This document shows, in pieces, positions 1 to 8,286 of a stretch of 64,000 bases of DNA. Origin of the DNA: Pseudomonas beijingensis (lineage in GTDB: Bacteria; Pseudomonadota; Gammaproteobacteria; Pseudomonadales; Pseudomonadaceae). Location: positions 4,220,001-4,284,000 of the forward strand of contig NZ_CP117425.1 in assembly GCF_030687295.1 (NCBI RefSeq), read 5' to 3'. A model generated the notes under the pieces. That model did not search any database, was not told the origin of the DNA, and saw only the letters and a program-made list of their open reading frames with translations. Both the position numbers and the translations under genes were made by a program. Within the stretch, counting starts at the first letter, position 1; every line of letters starts with the position of its first letter.

Positions 1-57
1 GCGGGATGTGTTCAGCAGACTTTGCGGGAGGGTTCGGTATTTGTTCTGTGAGATGTA

Positions 58-262
58 GTTTTGGGTGTATATCCGTTGCTGCGGTAACGGCTGCTGGCGG
101 TTCCGCCCTTACGGCGGGTCACTTTTGGAAGAGCGCCAAAAGTAACCAAAAACGCTTTGCCGGTATGACTCACCCACATGGCCCAGCGCGGCTATCCCGG
201 CATACATGCCGGGATGCCCACTGCGCAATGCCTGCGTTCGGCCAGCGTGGTTTAACGGGGCG
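58..262. repeat. Left arm of a long imperfect inverted repeat
   Basis: This segment pairs, inverted and imperfectly, with 578-842. Shared blocks include ggtgtatatccgtt, gcgggtcacttttg, the agcgc..aaaagtaaccaaaa block and the end block taacggggcg. It contains a small palindrome, tcccggcatacatgccggga, at 195-214. No plausible gene lies here. It resembles the conserved intergenic repeats seen between Pseudomonas genes; the mobile nature is inference. Confidence 0.7.
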
Positions 263-337
263 TCCAGATCAAGATCAAGAGCCAAAGCAAGATCAAGAGC
301 AGGACGCAGGCCGGCATCTAGGTGGCTGAACCACCGC

Positions 338-498
338 TATCGCGAGCAAGCTCGCTCCCACAGTGGGCCTGTGGTGAACACAAGACTTATGAACACCCAA
401 GATCCCCTGTGGGAGCGAGCTTGCTCGCGATGAGGCCGGCACATCCAACATCACCGCAAACTGACCCACCGCCATCGCGAGCAAGCTCGCTCCCACAC
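338..498. repeat. Cluster of three REP elements
   Basis: Three copies of the Pseudomonas REP palindrome gcgagcaagctcgctcccac are visible: about 338-363 (forward), 407-440 (inverted, beginning ctgtgggagcgagc) and 470-498 (forward). Alternating orientation is typical of REP clusters or REPINs. They lie between the arms of the longer inverted repeat. Possible roles are transcript-end hairpins or gyrase/IHF binding; nothing here decides between them. Confidence 0.85.
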
Positions 499-577
499 TC
501 ATCCCACAGGAGAAACGCGGTCTCACCCAGAACCAGGTCGGCTATCAGGCCGCCTCGCGGTGGACGTTGATCTCGGG

Positions 578-842
578 CGCCCCGTTAACCACGCTGGCTG
601 AACGAAGGTGTTGCGCAGTGGGCAACCCGGCATGGATGCCGGGTTAGCCGCGCTGGGCCATGGATGGCCCTTCGCGGCGGCCCACGGAGCAATGCCTTCG
701 TTCAGGCATGCCGAGCCTAGGCGAGGCACCGAGTGGTGGGGCAAAAGCGTTTTGGTTACTTTTGCGCTCTTCAAAAGTGACCCGCTGTAAGAGCGGAACC
801 ATAAGCCGCCGTTACCTAAATAACGGATATACACACCAAAAT
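578..842. repeat. Right arm of a long imperfect inverted repeat
   Basis: Inverted partner of 58-262, carrying an extra stretch of about 75 bases (roughly 660-735) absent from the left arm. A palindrome, aacccggcatggatgccgggtt, spans 624-645, split here as aacccggcat/ggatgccgggtt, and corresponds to the one in the left arm. The arm ends only a few bases beyond the 3' end of the minus-strand LysR gene, so it may also act as its transcript end. Confidence 0.7.
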
Positions 843-849
843 CTGCCAA

Positions 850-1734
850 TCATGCTTTCAACGCCTCCTCCAGAAACACCACCAAAGCCTGCACCCGCGG
901 GCTACGCAGTTTTCGTGAAGGCACCACCAGGCTGATCGGCGCACTGTCGAATTGCCAATCCGCCAACACCCGAACCAAACGCCTGTCGGCAATGGCGTCA
1001 CTGACATCCCATTGCGAACGCAACACCAGCCCCAGGCCTTGCTCCGCCCAGCGTCGGGCCACGCTGCCATCGTTGCTCAGCATCGCGGGCTCGATGCGCA
1101 AGGTTTTACGCCCCTGCCCCTTACGCAGATGCCACAGCGTGACATCTTCATCATTTTCACGAATGCAAATGCAGCGGTGCTCGGCGAGTTGCTCGGGCGA
1201 GGACGGCGTGCCGTGCTGCTCCAGATAGGCAGGGCTTGCGCATAACCATCGGTCATTTGACGTAAGGAGTCTGGCCACCCACAGGCTGTCATTGAGGTGA
1301 CCAATATGAATCACCGCATCGCTGTCATGGCGATCAGGCCAAGGCGTTTCGCGCAAATCCAAGTGCAGGCATAGCTGAGGGTGCAACCTGGCGAACCGCG
1401 CCAGCAGCGGTGCAACGCGTTGGCGTCCATAGCCGAACGGCGCCGCCAACCTGAGCGTGCCGACCAGTTGCTCGTCTTGTTGCTTGAAGGACTCCGGGAG
1501 CGCCTCCAACTGCTCCAGCAAACGCGCGCTTTCCCGGGAAAAGCGCTCGCCATCGGCGGTAAGACTCAGGCGCCGGGCATCGCGATTGGCCAATGTCAGG
1601 CCGAGCAGCGTCTCCAGCTTGCGCAGACGCATGGACAGCGCAGGAGGTGAGACATTCAGGATTCTGGCGGCAGCGCTCAACGACTCGGCACGCGCCAGCG
1701 TCACGGCCAGACGCAGGTCTTCGATGGATATCAT
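850..1734 (-). CDS. LysR-family transcriptional regulator
   Basis: A 294-residue protein of normal length for LysR-type regulators. An N-terminal winged helix-turn-helix (about residues 1-60, beginning MISIEDLRLAVTLARAESLS, with SLSAAARILNVSPPALSMRL) is followed by a substrate-binding-like effector domain containing GTLRLAAPFGYGRQRVAPLL. It is transcribed away from the PLP-enzyme/ridA pair, with under 100 bases between the two starts, the classic arrangement for a LysR regulator and its target. The ligand is probably the substrate or product of the neighbouring PLP enzyme; this is inference from position. The start at 1734 places the helix-turn-helix at the usual distance from the N terminus. 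Confidence 0.9.
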   Translation of the reverse strand: MISIEDLRLAVTLARAESLSAAARILNVSPPALSMRLRKLETLLGLTLANRDARRLSLTADGERFSRESARLLEQLEALPESFKQQDEQLVGTLRLAAPFGYGRQRVAPLLARFARLHPQLCLHLDLRETPWPDRHDSDAVIHIGHLNDSLWVARLLTSNDRWLCASPAYLEQHGTPSSPEQLAEHRCICIRENDEDVTLWHLRKGQGRKTLRIEPAMLSNDGSVARRWAEQGLGLVLRSQWDVSDAIADRRLVRVLADWQFDSAPISLVVPSRKLRSPRVQALVVFLEEALKA

Positions 1735-1770
1735 TCAATTGTACTTAATGATTGATGACATCTAATTGAA
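1734..1770. promoter_or_regulatory. Candidate LysR operator
   Basis: The divergent gap holds separated inverted half-sites, ttcaatt at 1734-1740 and aattgaa at 1764-1770, around an AT-rich core. This is where a LysR protein would be expected to bind. The first half-site touches the regulator's own start codon, which would fit autoregulation. Pattern only. Confidence 0.3.
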
Positions 1771-1830
1771 CCACAGCTTCACGAACGTTTTGTAGAGTGC
1801 TCCCTGTACCCAGCCATTCGAGCCCCCCTC

Positions 1831-2967
1831 ATGTCCGCCTCTCTTGCCACCCTCGATACCCCCGCCGCGATCGTCGATGTGCCGCGCATGCAGCACAATA
1901 TCCAGCGCATGCAACAACGCATGGATGCCTTGGGTGTGCGTTTGCGCCCGCATATCAAAACCAGCAAATGCCTGCCCGTGATCAGGGCGCAGCTCACCGC
2001 CGGCGCCAGTGGCGTAACGGTTTCTACCTTGAAGGAAGCCCAATATTGTTTCGCTGAAGGCATCCGTGACGTTTTCTACGCCGTCGCCATAGCGCCAGGC
2101 AAATTGGCCCAAGCCCTGCTGCTGCGGCGCCAAGGCTGCCAGTTGAGCCTCCTTACCGACAGCATCGCAGCGGCCCAGGCCATCGTCGCCTTCGGCCAGC
2201 AACACCACGAACGTTTCGACGTCTGGATCGAGATCGACTGCGACGGCCATCGATCTGGCCTGCACGTGGAAGACGATTCACTCGTTGAAGTCGCCCGGAT
2301 ACTCAGCGAGGGTGGCATGCAGCTTCGCGGAGTGATGACCCATGCCGGGTCAAGCTACGAGCTTGACACCCCAGAAGCGCTGCAAGCCTTGGCCGAACAG
2401 GAACGCGGTCTCTGCGTCAAAGCGGCCCAACGAATCCGTGAAGCGGGGTTCCCGTGCCCGGAGGTCAGCATCGGCTCGACGCCTACGGCCTTGTCGGCAT
2501 TGAGCCTGGAAGGCGTCACTGAAGTACGCGCCGGGGTCTATGTGTTTTTCGACCTAGTGATGCACAACATCGGTATCTGCCAGCCGGACGAGTTGGCGCT
2601 GAGCGTACTGACCACCGTCATCGGTCATCAGAAAGACAAAGGCTGGATCATCACCGATGCCGGTTGGATGGCCATGAGCCGTGACCGGGGCACGCAACGC
2701 CAGAAGCGAGACTTTGGTTACGGCCAGGTTTGCACCGAAGCCGGCGATTGGATCGAGGGGGCGCTGCTCACGGGAGCCAATCAAGAGCACGGGATCATCG
2801 CGCTTGAAACGGCAGAGAATGTTGATATCACCGTGCGCTTCCCCATTGGTAGTCGCCTGCGCATCCTGCCCAACCATGCCTGTGCCACAGGCACGCAATT
2901 CCCGGACTATCACGCGGTCGACGCCGAGGGTGGTGTACATACCTGGGGTCGTTTGCATGGCTGGTAA
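1831..2967 (+). CDS. DSD1/D-threonine aldolase-family PLP enzyme
   Basis: A 378-residue fold-type III PLP enzyme. The N-terminal alanine-racemase-like barrel carries the presumed PLP lysine in RPHIKTSK (Lys43). MTHAGSSYE and IGSTPTA match the cofactor-binding strands of the family. The C-terminal domain has NHACATG (His349, Cys351), the His-x-Cys metal site of D-serine dehydratase, D-threo-3-hydroxyaspartate dehydratase and D-threonine aldolase. It is therefore a probable metal-dependent aldolase or dehydratase of a D-3-hydroxyamino acid. The ridA gene overlaps its 3' end by 11 bases; RidA removes reactive enamine/imine products, which favours a dehydratase role. The exact substrate cannot be read from the sequence. 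Confidence 0.85.
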   Translation: MSASLATLDTPAAIVDVPRMQHNIQRMQQRMDALGVRLRPHIKTSKCLPVIRAQLTAGASGVTVSTLKEAQYCFAEGIRDVFYAVAIAPGKLAQALLLRRQGCQLSLLTDSIAAAQAIVAFGQQHHERFDVWIEIDCDGHRSGLHVEDDSLVEVARILSEGGMQLRGVMTHAGSSYELDTPEALQALAEQERGLCVKAAQRIREAGFPCPEVSIGSTPTALSALSLEGVTEVRAGVYVFFDLVMHNIGICQPDELALSVLTTVIGHQKDKGWIITDAGWMAMSRDRGTQRQKRDFGYGQVCTEAGDWIEGALLTGANQEHGIIALETAENVDITVRFPIGSRLRILPNHACATGTQFPDYHAVDAEGGVHTWGRLHGW

Positions 2968-3358
2968 TCAAACAGGCTCGATCAACCTGATCTGCACGGC
3001 CAATGCCGCAGCGCCGGGTGGACATTACGCCCAGGCAGTCGTGCACCAAGGCGTCCTGTATGTGTCCGGACAACTGCCGATACGCGCCGATGGCGTCCAC
3101 AGCGCCGACCAACCGTTTGAGGTCCAAGCCTCCATCGCGCTCGATAACCTGGTGGCGATCCTCAGCGCAGCGGGCCGAAGCACGAGCGACCTGCTGAAGG
3201 TCACTGTCTATGTCGCAGGCATCGAACACTGGCCCGCCTTCGATCGAATCTACGCCGGTTACCTGGGAGAACACCGGCCAGCGCGGGCGGTGGTGCCGGT
3301 TCCGGCCTTGCATCATGGCTACCTGATCGAAATCGAAGCAGTGGCACGCAGCGGGTAA
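2957..3358 (+). CDS. ridA: RidA-family enamine/imine deaminase
   Basis: A 133-residue protein of the YjgF/YER057c/UK114 family. The start at 2957 gives MAGNQTGSINLICTANAAAP and the usual family length; a longer reading of the same frame would lie inside the upstream gene. The signature RPARAVVPVPAL followed by GYLIEIEAVA near the C terminus contains the conserved arginine that binds the carboxylate of 2-aminoacrylate-like substrates, and YVSGQLP is the family's N-terminal motif. It overlaps the PLP enzyme by 11 bases, so the two are almost certainly co-transcribed. The likely job is hydrolysing the imine intermediate released by that enzyme. Confidence 0.92.
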   Translation: MAGNQTGSINLICTANAAAPGGHYAQAVVHQGVLYVSGQLPIRADGVHSADQPFEVQASIALDNLVAILSAAGRSTSDLLKVTVYVAGIEHWPAFDRIYAGYLGEHRPARAVVPVPALHHGYLIEIEAVARSG

Positions 3359-3377
3359 AAGGGTCTGCTGCGCAGCC

Positions 3378-3404
3378 CAGCGGGAGCAAGCTCCCTCGCC
3401 ACAA
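3378..3404. repeat. REP-like palindrome
   Basis: The bases cagcgggagcaagctccctc followed by gccaca form a REP-like hairpin just after ridA. Its core differs slightly from the cluster at 338-498. It may mark the end of the PLP-enzyme/ridA transcript. Confidence 0.65.
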
Positions 3405-3535
3405 GGTAATGCCAAGTTAGCCCTGCAGATACGGCAGATTCTCCTTTGCGCACGTGAAGAACGGCATATTTTCTCTGGGCTGCTTTGTTAGCTTATTGAG
3501 CAGACTCGACATACCGCTCGAAAGGAACACCTTGG

Positions 3536-5014
3536 ATGACTAGCCAATCTTCGAACAGCTACTGCGTTGATCCGCAAACCGCCCACCTGTTTTATATCAA
3601 TGGCGGCTGGTCGGCGCCGGCAAGCCCGGCCAGTTTGCCGGTGGTCAATCCGGCTACCGAAGAGATCGTCGCCCAGGTCGCTAGCGGGTCTGCCGAGGAT
3701 GTCGATCGGGCGGTCGCGGCGGCGCGTGCCGCGTTTGCCGATTGGTCTGCCACTCCCACAGTGGCGCGAGCACGGGTGCTGGACAAGATCCATGCGCTTA
3801 TCCTTGAGCGAAAAGAAGCGTTTGCCCAGGCGATCTCCCTGGAAATGGGCGCAGCCATCGGTTCTGCACGGGCGATGCAAGTGCCCCTGGCGGCCGAACA
3901 CGTTCGAGTCGCCCGCGACCTCCTCTCCACTTATCGCTTCCAGACAGTCGAGAACGGGACCGCAATCCAGCGCGAACCGATCGGCGTCTGCGGCCTCATC
4001 ACCCCGTGGAACTGGCCGCTTTATCAAATCACCGCAAAAGTCGCCGCAGCGCTGGCAGCCGGCTGCACGGTGGTCCTCAAACCCAGTGAACTGTCACCGC
4101 TGAGCGCCCTCCTGTTTGCCCAAGTGGTCCATGATGCGGGCCTTCCGCCGGGCGTCTTCAACCTGGTGAACGGCAGCGGCCATGTGGTCGGCGCGGCAAT
4201 GGCCGCACACCCGGATGTCGACATGATTTCGATTACCGGCTCAAACCGCGCAGGTGCACTGGTGGCACAGGCGGCCGCCCCGACGGCAAAGCGGGTCGGG
4301 CAGGAATTGGGCGGCAAATCCCCGAACATTCTGCTGCCTGATGCGGACTTTGCCAAAGCCGTCCCATTGGGCGTGATGGCGGCGTTGCGCAACGTTGGAC
4401 AATCGTGCAGCGCCCCCACCCGGATGATCGTGCCCAAGGACCGCCTGGCGGAAGTCGAAGCGCTGGCGGCCGCCACTGCCAACGCGATCATCGTGGGCGA
4501 TCCGCAATCACCGGACACGGTACTCGGCCCCATCGCCAATGAGGCCCAGTTCAATCGCGTGCAAGCCATGATCGAGGCTGGCCTGCATGAGGGTGCCAAA
4601 CTGCTGTGCGGTGGACTGGGACGCGTGTCGGGGTTTGAAAAGGGCTTCTACACCCGCCCGACGGTTTTCTCCGAGGTGGATAACGCCATGCGGATCGCCC
4701 AGGAAGAAATCTTCGGGCCGGTGCTGTGCATCATTGCCTATGAAACCATCGATGAAGCAGTCGCTATCGCGAACGATACGATCTATGGGCTCGGCGCCCA
4801 TGTTCAATCGCAGGATCTTGATCTGGCACGCGCCGTGGCTTCTCGTATCCGCGCGGGGCAAGTGCTCCTCAATTACCCGGCCTGGAATCCCATGGCGCCC
4901 TTCGGCGGCTACAAACGCTCGGGCAATGGCCGTGAGTACGGCGTCTTCGGCCTTGAGGAGTATCTGGAAACCAAGGCGATCGTTGGGTTTGGCGCACCTG
5001 ACCTAGATCGATAG
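3536..5014 (+). CDS. NAD(P)-dependent aldehyde dehydrogenase
   Basis: A 492-residue protein of normal length for the ALDH superfamily. Visible signatures are the Rossmann stretch TPWNWPLYQITAKVAAALAA, the catalytic glutamate in QELGGKSPN (about residue 256), the catalytic cysteine in NVGQSCSAPTRM (about residue 290), and EEIFGPVLCI and PFGGYKRSGNGREYG near the C terminus. It should oxidise an aldehyde to a carboxylic acid in the cytoplasm. The substrate is unknown. It lies 177 bases after ridA and overlaps tail-to-tail by 12 bases with the pchR-like gene. I see no evidence that it belongs to the siderophore pathway; the end overlap is the only link. Confidence 0.92.
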   Translation: MTSQSSNSYCVDPQTAHLFYINGGWSAPASPASLPVVNPATEEIVAQVASGSAEDVDRAVAAARAAFADWSATPTVARARVLDKIHALILERKEAFAQAISLEMGAAIGSARAMQVPLAAEHVRVARDLLSTYRFQTVENGTAIQREPIGVCGLITPWNWPLYQITAKVAAALAAGCTVVLKPSELSPLSALLFAQVVHDAGLPPGVFNLVNGSGHVVGAAMAAHPDVDMISITGSNRAGALVAQAAAPTAKRVGQELGGKSPNILLPDADFAKAVPLGVMAALRNVGQSCSAPTRMIVPKDRLAEVEALAAATANAIIVGDPQSPDTVLGPIANEAQFNRVQAMIEAGLHEGAKLLCGGLGRVSGFEKGFYTRPTVFSEVDNAMRIAQEEIFGPVLCIIAYETIDEAVAIANDTIYGLGAHVQSQDLDLARAVASRIRAGQVLLNYPAWNPMAPFGGYKRSGNGREYGVFGLEEYLETKAIVGFGAPDLDR

Positions 5015-5980
5015 CTTGTTTCTTCCGCCATGCTTGAGGAGCGAAGGGTTGATCCCGAACTGCTTGCGAAAGGCGGTGGCGAAGTGGCTGGCGTTGGCAT
5101 AACCGAGGTCCGAGGCGATTCGCATCACCGACTCTTCGCCGTTCAACAATCGACTGCGGGCCTGGATCATCCGCGCTTGCTGGAAGACGCCGTAGACGCT
5201 GTTGAAGAACAGTTGGCGAAAACCGCGGGTGAGCTTGGGCTGGCTCATGCCGGACTCGCGAGCGAGTTCCGACAGGCTTGGCGCCTTGCCCAGATCGGCA
5301 AGCAAGCGTTCACGCGCACGCAACAGGCGTTGGCGGTCGATGTGGCTGACACGGCAAGTGCACTCCACATTGCGGCGCGCCTCCAGGAACAGGCTGACCA
5401 GGGTCACGCTTTGGCCATACAGCCAAAGACCGCTTCGCGGTTGGCCCATCGGCAAGTCGGGTCCCGGGTCCATGGCCTTGCACAACAGATGGGCCGTCGC
5501 GCTCATCTCGCCACTGCGATGGCCATCAAGGAAACAATGATCGCACGCCAGTGCCTTGTTCAGCAGCGGGTCGAGTTTCAACTCCCACTGTGACAGCACC
5601 TCGGGCCGGATCATGACCGTGATGTTGTCGATCTCGCCATGCTGGTGATAGAGGCCATCGCGACGACGGCCATAACTGATGCAGCCCGCGCCTTCGTCAA
5701 TCATGTAGCGGCGCTGCCGACGGCCGTCACGGAAGCTGCAGGCAGCCTTGCCCTTGAGCAGGTTGGTGAAGCTGAAGTGAATGCAATCGCTGTCATCCTG
5801 CAGGGGCAATTCGATCGGCTGCTCGAACTTGCTTTGCCAGCGCACGATGTCGAGTCCGTCCTGCAGGGCCATGCGAGTGACCCGACAGTGCGCCCCGGGT
5901 CCCAAGTCGCTTCCATATTCTCCCGTAATGATTCGCGAAACCGGCATCGGCTCTCCTGCGCCTCCTTGAACGACTGACAT
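5003..5980 (-). CDS. pchR: PchR/YbtA-like AraC-family siderophore regulator
   Basis: A 325-residue AraC-family activator. The N-terminal two-thirds is a sensor domain of the PchR type. The C terminus carries two helix-turn-helices (SLSELARESGMSQPKLTRGF and MRIASDLGYANASHFATAFR, about residues 225-320). PchR and YbtA bind ferric siderophore and activate biosynthesis and receptor genes. It is divergent from a FyuA-like receptor gene, with a Fur-like site between them, as in pyochelin and yersiniabactin loci. The likely effector is the ferric form of the siderophore made by this locus. The assignment is strong by family and context; ligand identity is inference. Confidence 0.88.
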   Translation of the reverse strand: MSVVQGGAGEPMPVSRIITGEYGSDLGPGAHCRVTRMALQDGLDIVRWQSKFEQPIELPLQDDSDCIHFSFTNLLKGKAACSFRDGRRQRRYMIDEGAGCISYGRRRDGLYHQHGEIDNITVMIRPEVLSQWELKLDPLLNKALACDHCFLDGHRSGEMSATAHLLCKAMDPGPDLPMGQPRSGLWLYGQSVTLVSLFLEARRNVECTCRVSHIDRQRLLRARERLLADLGKAPSLSELARESGMSQPKLTRGFRQLFFNSVYGVFQQARMIQARSRLLNGEESVMRIASDLGYANASHFATAFRKQFGINPSLLKHGGRNKLSI

Positions 5981-6044
5981 CGTGAATCTCCTGGTTGACC
6001 GGATACGGCTCGAATCAGATCACATCGGGGTAGAGTTGTGCAAT

Positions 6045-6059
6045 TGATAATTATTAGCA
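6045..6059. promoter_or_regulatory. Fur box between pchR and the receptor gene
   Basis: The bases tgataat-t-attagca fit the 7-1-7 Fur model (tgataat-n-attatca) with one mismatch. The site lies in the 161-base divergent gap about 80 bases before the receptor start, where it could repress both directions when iron is plentiful. Confidence 0.65.
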
Positions 6060-6141
6060 TCTGGCGCGCCGCACACGCTGCGCCCATTCGTTACTGCTAA
6101 CGGTCACGCGCACTGCTCAAAACCTCAGTCAAGGTCCCATT

Positions 6142-8262
6142 ATGTCTGCACGATGCAACACGACGACTACCCCTCGATCTTGCCACAAGTGTAATACTAT
6201 AACAATAATCTTAACTTGGACACTGGCCTGTCCAGCCCTCGCCGCCACCGGCGAAGTCTTTGAATTACCTGTCTCGACGGTGACCGCGCGCATGGAGCAG
6301 GAAGATCCCAAGAGCCTGCCCATCAGCCTTAGCGTGATCAGCGGCGAGCAACTGCGTACCCAGCGCCTCGACACATTGGAAAGCGCCCTGCGCAATACGT
6401 CCGGGGTCAGTGTCAATTCATCCGGCGGCCCCAATGACTTCAACGTGCTGATCCGCGGCGTCGGCTCGCTGTACCAGATGTCGATGGATGACAGCTCAGT
6501 GGCGTTCAACATCGATGGCGTACCCGTAGCCTCCCGCAGCCTCGGTTTCGGCACCCTGGATGTCGACCGCATCGAGGTGCTCAAGGGGCCCCAGGGCTCG
6601 ATGTCCGGTGCGATTGGCCAGGCGGGAGCGGTGAATATCACCACCCGCCAGCCGACCCGCGAACTGGAAGGTTATGTGCGCGGCGAAGTCGGTCAGGAGG
6701 GCCAGTTCCTCAGCGAAGGAGCCATCGGCGGGCCGATCAGCGACAGCCTCAGCGGCCGCCTGGCGGTTCGTCGTGCCGGCTACGACAGCTGGATCGACAA
6801 CGATCAAACCAACGATCCCATCACCAAACCGCGCAACGAGGCTTATCGCGCCAGCCTGCTTTGGGACCTCAACGATGACACCCAGATACTGTTCAGCGCC
6901 GAACGCCAGAAAACCGAGCGCGCCACCAACTCGCTGGTGCTGCGGCCCTATGGCAGCGACCCCAGCCTGGACCTGACACCCGGCCTGTTCGACGACAACT
7001 ACAAGACCACCGAACGCTACACCGTCAAGGTCGATCATGACTTCGCCAACAGTCGCCTGACCTCGACAACCGCCACCTCCACCGCCGACTTCGAAGGCCT
7101 GATCGCCTACGACAGCAAACTGATGGGCGCCCTGTACGGCACGCCCAGTGAGTACTGGGTGGTGGATAAGTCCTTCGAGCGCAGCTGGAGCCAGGACCTG
7201 CACTTGAGCTCGCTGCCCGACGCCGACACATTCTGGATCGCCGGCCTTGCCGCCAGCCGCAACGAGCGCAGCTACGACACCCCGCGCAACACCTACGGCA
7301 CTACGAGCGCCAGGTTCCGCGATTTCACCACCACCACGTATGCCGGCTACGGCGAAGTCACCTTCCCGCTCACCGAACGCCTGAAACTCACCACGGGTTA
7401 TCGCCATTCCTGGGATCGCAAGACCTACGATGGCCAATACATCGATGGCGCCAACGCCGTGGATGATTCACGCAAGTTGACTGACCATTACGGCACCGGC
7501 CGCGTGGCCCTGAGCTACGCGCTCACCCCGCAAACCAACGTCTATGTGCAACTGGCGCGGGGTTATAAATCCGGGGGGTTCAATGATTATGCGGCACAAG
7601 TAAGCGACAGCGAGCCCTACAAGGCCGCCGTCAGCAGAGCCGCTGAAGTGGGCTTCAAAAGTGAAACAGAAGATCGCCGCGGTAGCTTGAACGGTGCGCT
7701 GTTCTACACCCGCGTGCACGACGACCATCTGCTGGGCTACAACGCTGCGACCTTCGCCACCAATGCGTTCAATGCCGATACCCGCACCCGCGGCGCCGAA
7801 CTGGAGGGCGCCTGGCATTTCGACCATGGCCTGACCCTGGCCGCGAGCGCCACCTACCTCGACGCCAAGATCACCAGCGCCGTGCACGGCATCCAGGCCG
7901 GTGATGTCGCCGCCGGCAACCGTACCCCGGATGTGCCGCGCTGGAGCGGCAACCTCAACATCAGCTGGCAGCACCCGTTGGGCACCTTCGCCAGTCTTGG
8001 CGAAACCACCTTGAACACCAGCCTCAATTACCGCCTGGTGGGCGAACGCGCCGCCGATCCGCAGAATCATTTCAACCTGGACAACTACGAGAAACTCGAC
8101 CTGCGCGCAGGCCTCGAAAGCCGGTTTGGGGAGGTCTATGCCTTCGCCGACAACCTGCTGAACCAAACCTACGACACCTATGGTTTCTACAGTGACCCGG
8201 TGGCCTACGGTGCGCCAGCACGGCGACGCACCTTGGGGGTCGGCTACACCTATGAGTTCTAA
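6142..8262 (+). CDS. TonB-dependent siderophore receptor, FyuA-like (copy 1)
   Basis: A 706-residue outer-membrane receptor. An N-terminal export signal (about residues 1-35, hydrophobic IILTWTLACPALA) is followed by a TonB-box-like stretch (FELPVSTVTA), a plug domain (LRTQRLDTLESALRNTSGV, LIRGVGS, VEVLKGPQG-type motif) and a 22-strand barrel ending in GVGYTYEF with terminal Phe. It resembles the yersiniabactin/pesticin receptor group. The plug is unusual: after KGPQG it reads SMSGAIGQAGAVNI where copy 2 has the common TLFGRNSEAGAINV. It is divergent from pchR with a Fur-like site upstream. It should import the ferric siderophore of this locus, though which of the two copies takes the native compound is not decided by sequence. 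Confidence 0.88.
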   Translation: MSARCNTTTTPRSCHKCNTITIILTWTLACPALAATGEVFELPVSTVTARMEQEDPKSLPISLSVISGEQLRTQRLDTLESALRNTSGVSVNSSGGPNDFNVLIRGVGSLYQMSMDDSSVAFNIDGVPVASRSLGFGTLDVDRIEVLKGPQGSMSGAIGQAGAVNITTRQPTRELEGYVRGEVGQEGQFLSEGAIGGPISDSLSGRLAVRRAGYDSWIDNDQTNDPITKPRNEAYRASLLWDLNDDTQILFSAERQKTERATNSLVLRPYGSDPSLDLTPGLFDDNYKTTERYTVKVDHDFANSRLTSTTATSTADFEGLIAYDSKLMGALYGTPSEYWVVDKSFERSWSQDLHLSSLPDADTFWIAGLAASRNERSYDTPRNTYGTTSARFRDFTTTTYAGYGEVTFPLTERLKLTTGYRHSWDRKTYDGQYIDGANAVDDSRKLTDHYGTGRVALSYALTPQTNVYVQLARGYKSGGFNDYAAQVSDSEPYKAAVSRAAEVGFKSETEDRRGSLNGALFYTRVHDDHLLGYNAATFATNAFNADTRTRGAELEGAWHFDHGLTLAASATYLDAKITSAVHGIQAGDVAAGNRTPDVPRWSGNLNISWQHPLGTFASLGETTLNTSLNYRLVGERAADPQNHFNLDNYEKLDLRAGLESRFGEVYAFADNLLNQTYDTYGFYSDPVAYGAPARRRTLGVGYTYEF

Positions 8263-8286
8263 CCTGCCCTTCGAATCAAACGGCAC

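Noticed and set aside
195..645. CRISPR array
   Set aside because: The repeated units are palindromic REPs in alternating orientation with unequal spacing, and no cas gene is present.
1..849. Several short ORFs in the first 850 bases
   Set aside because: They run through REP palindromes and inverted repeat arms, have no family features, and change with orientation of the repeats.
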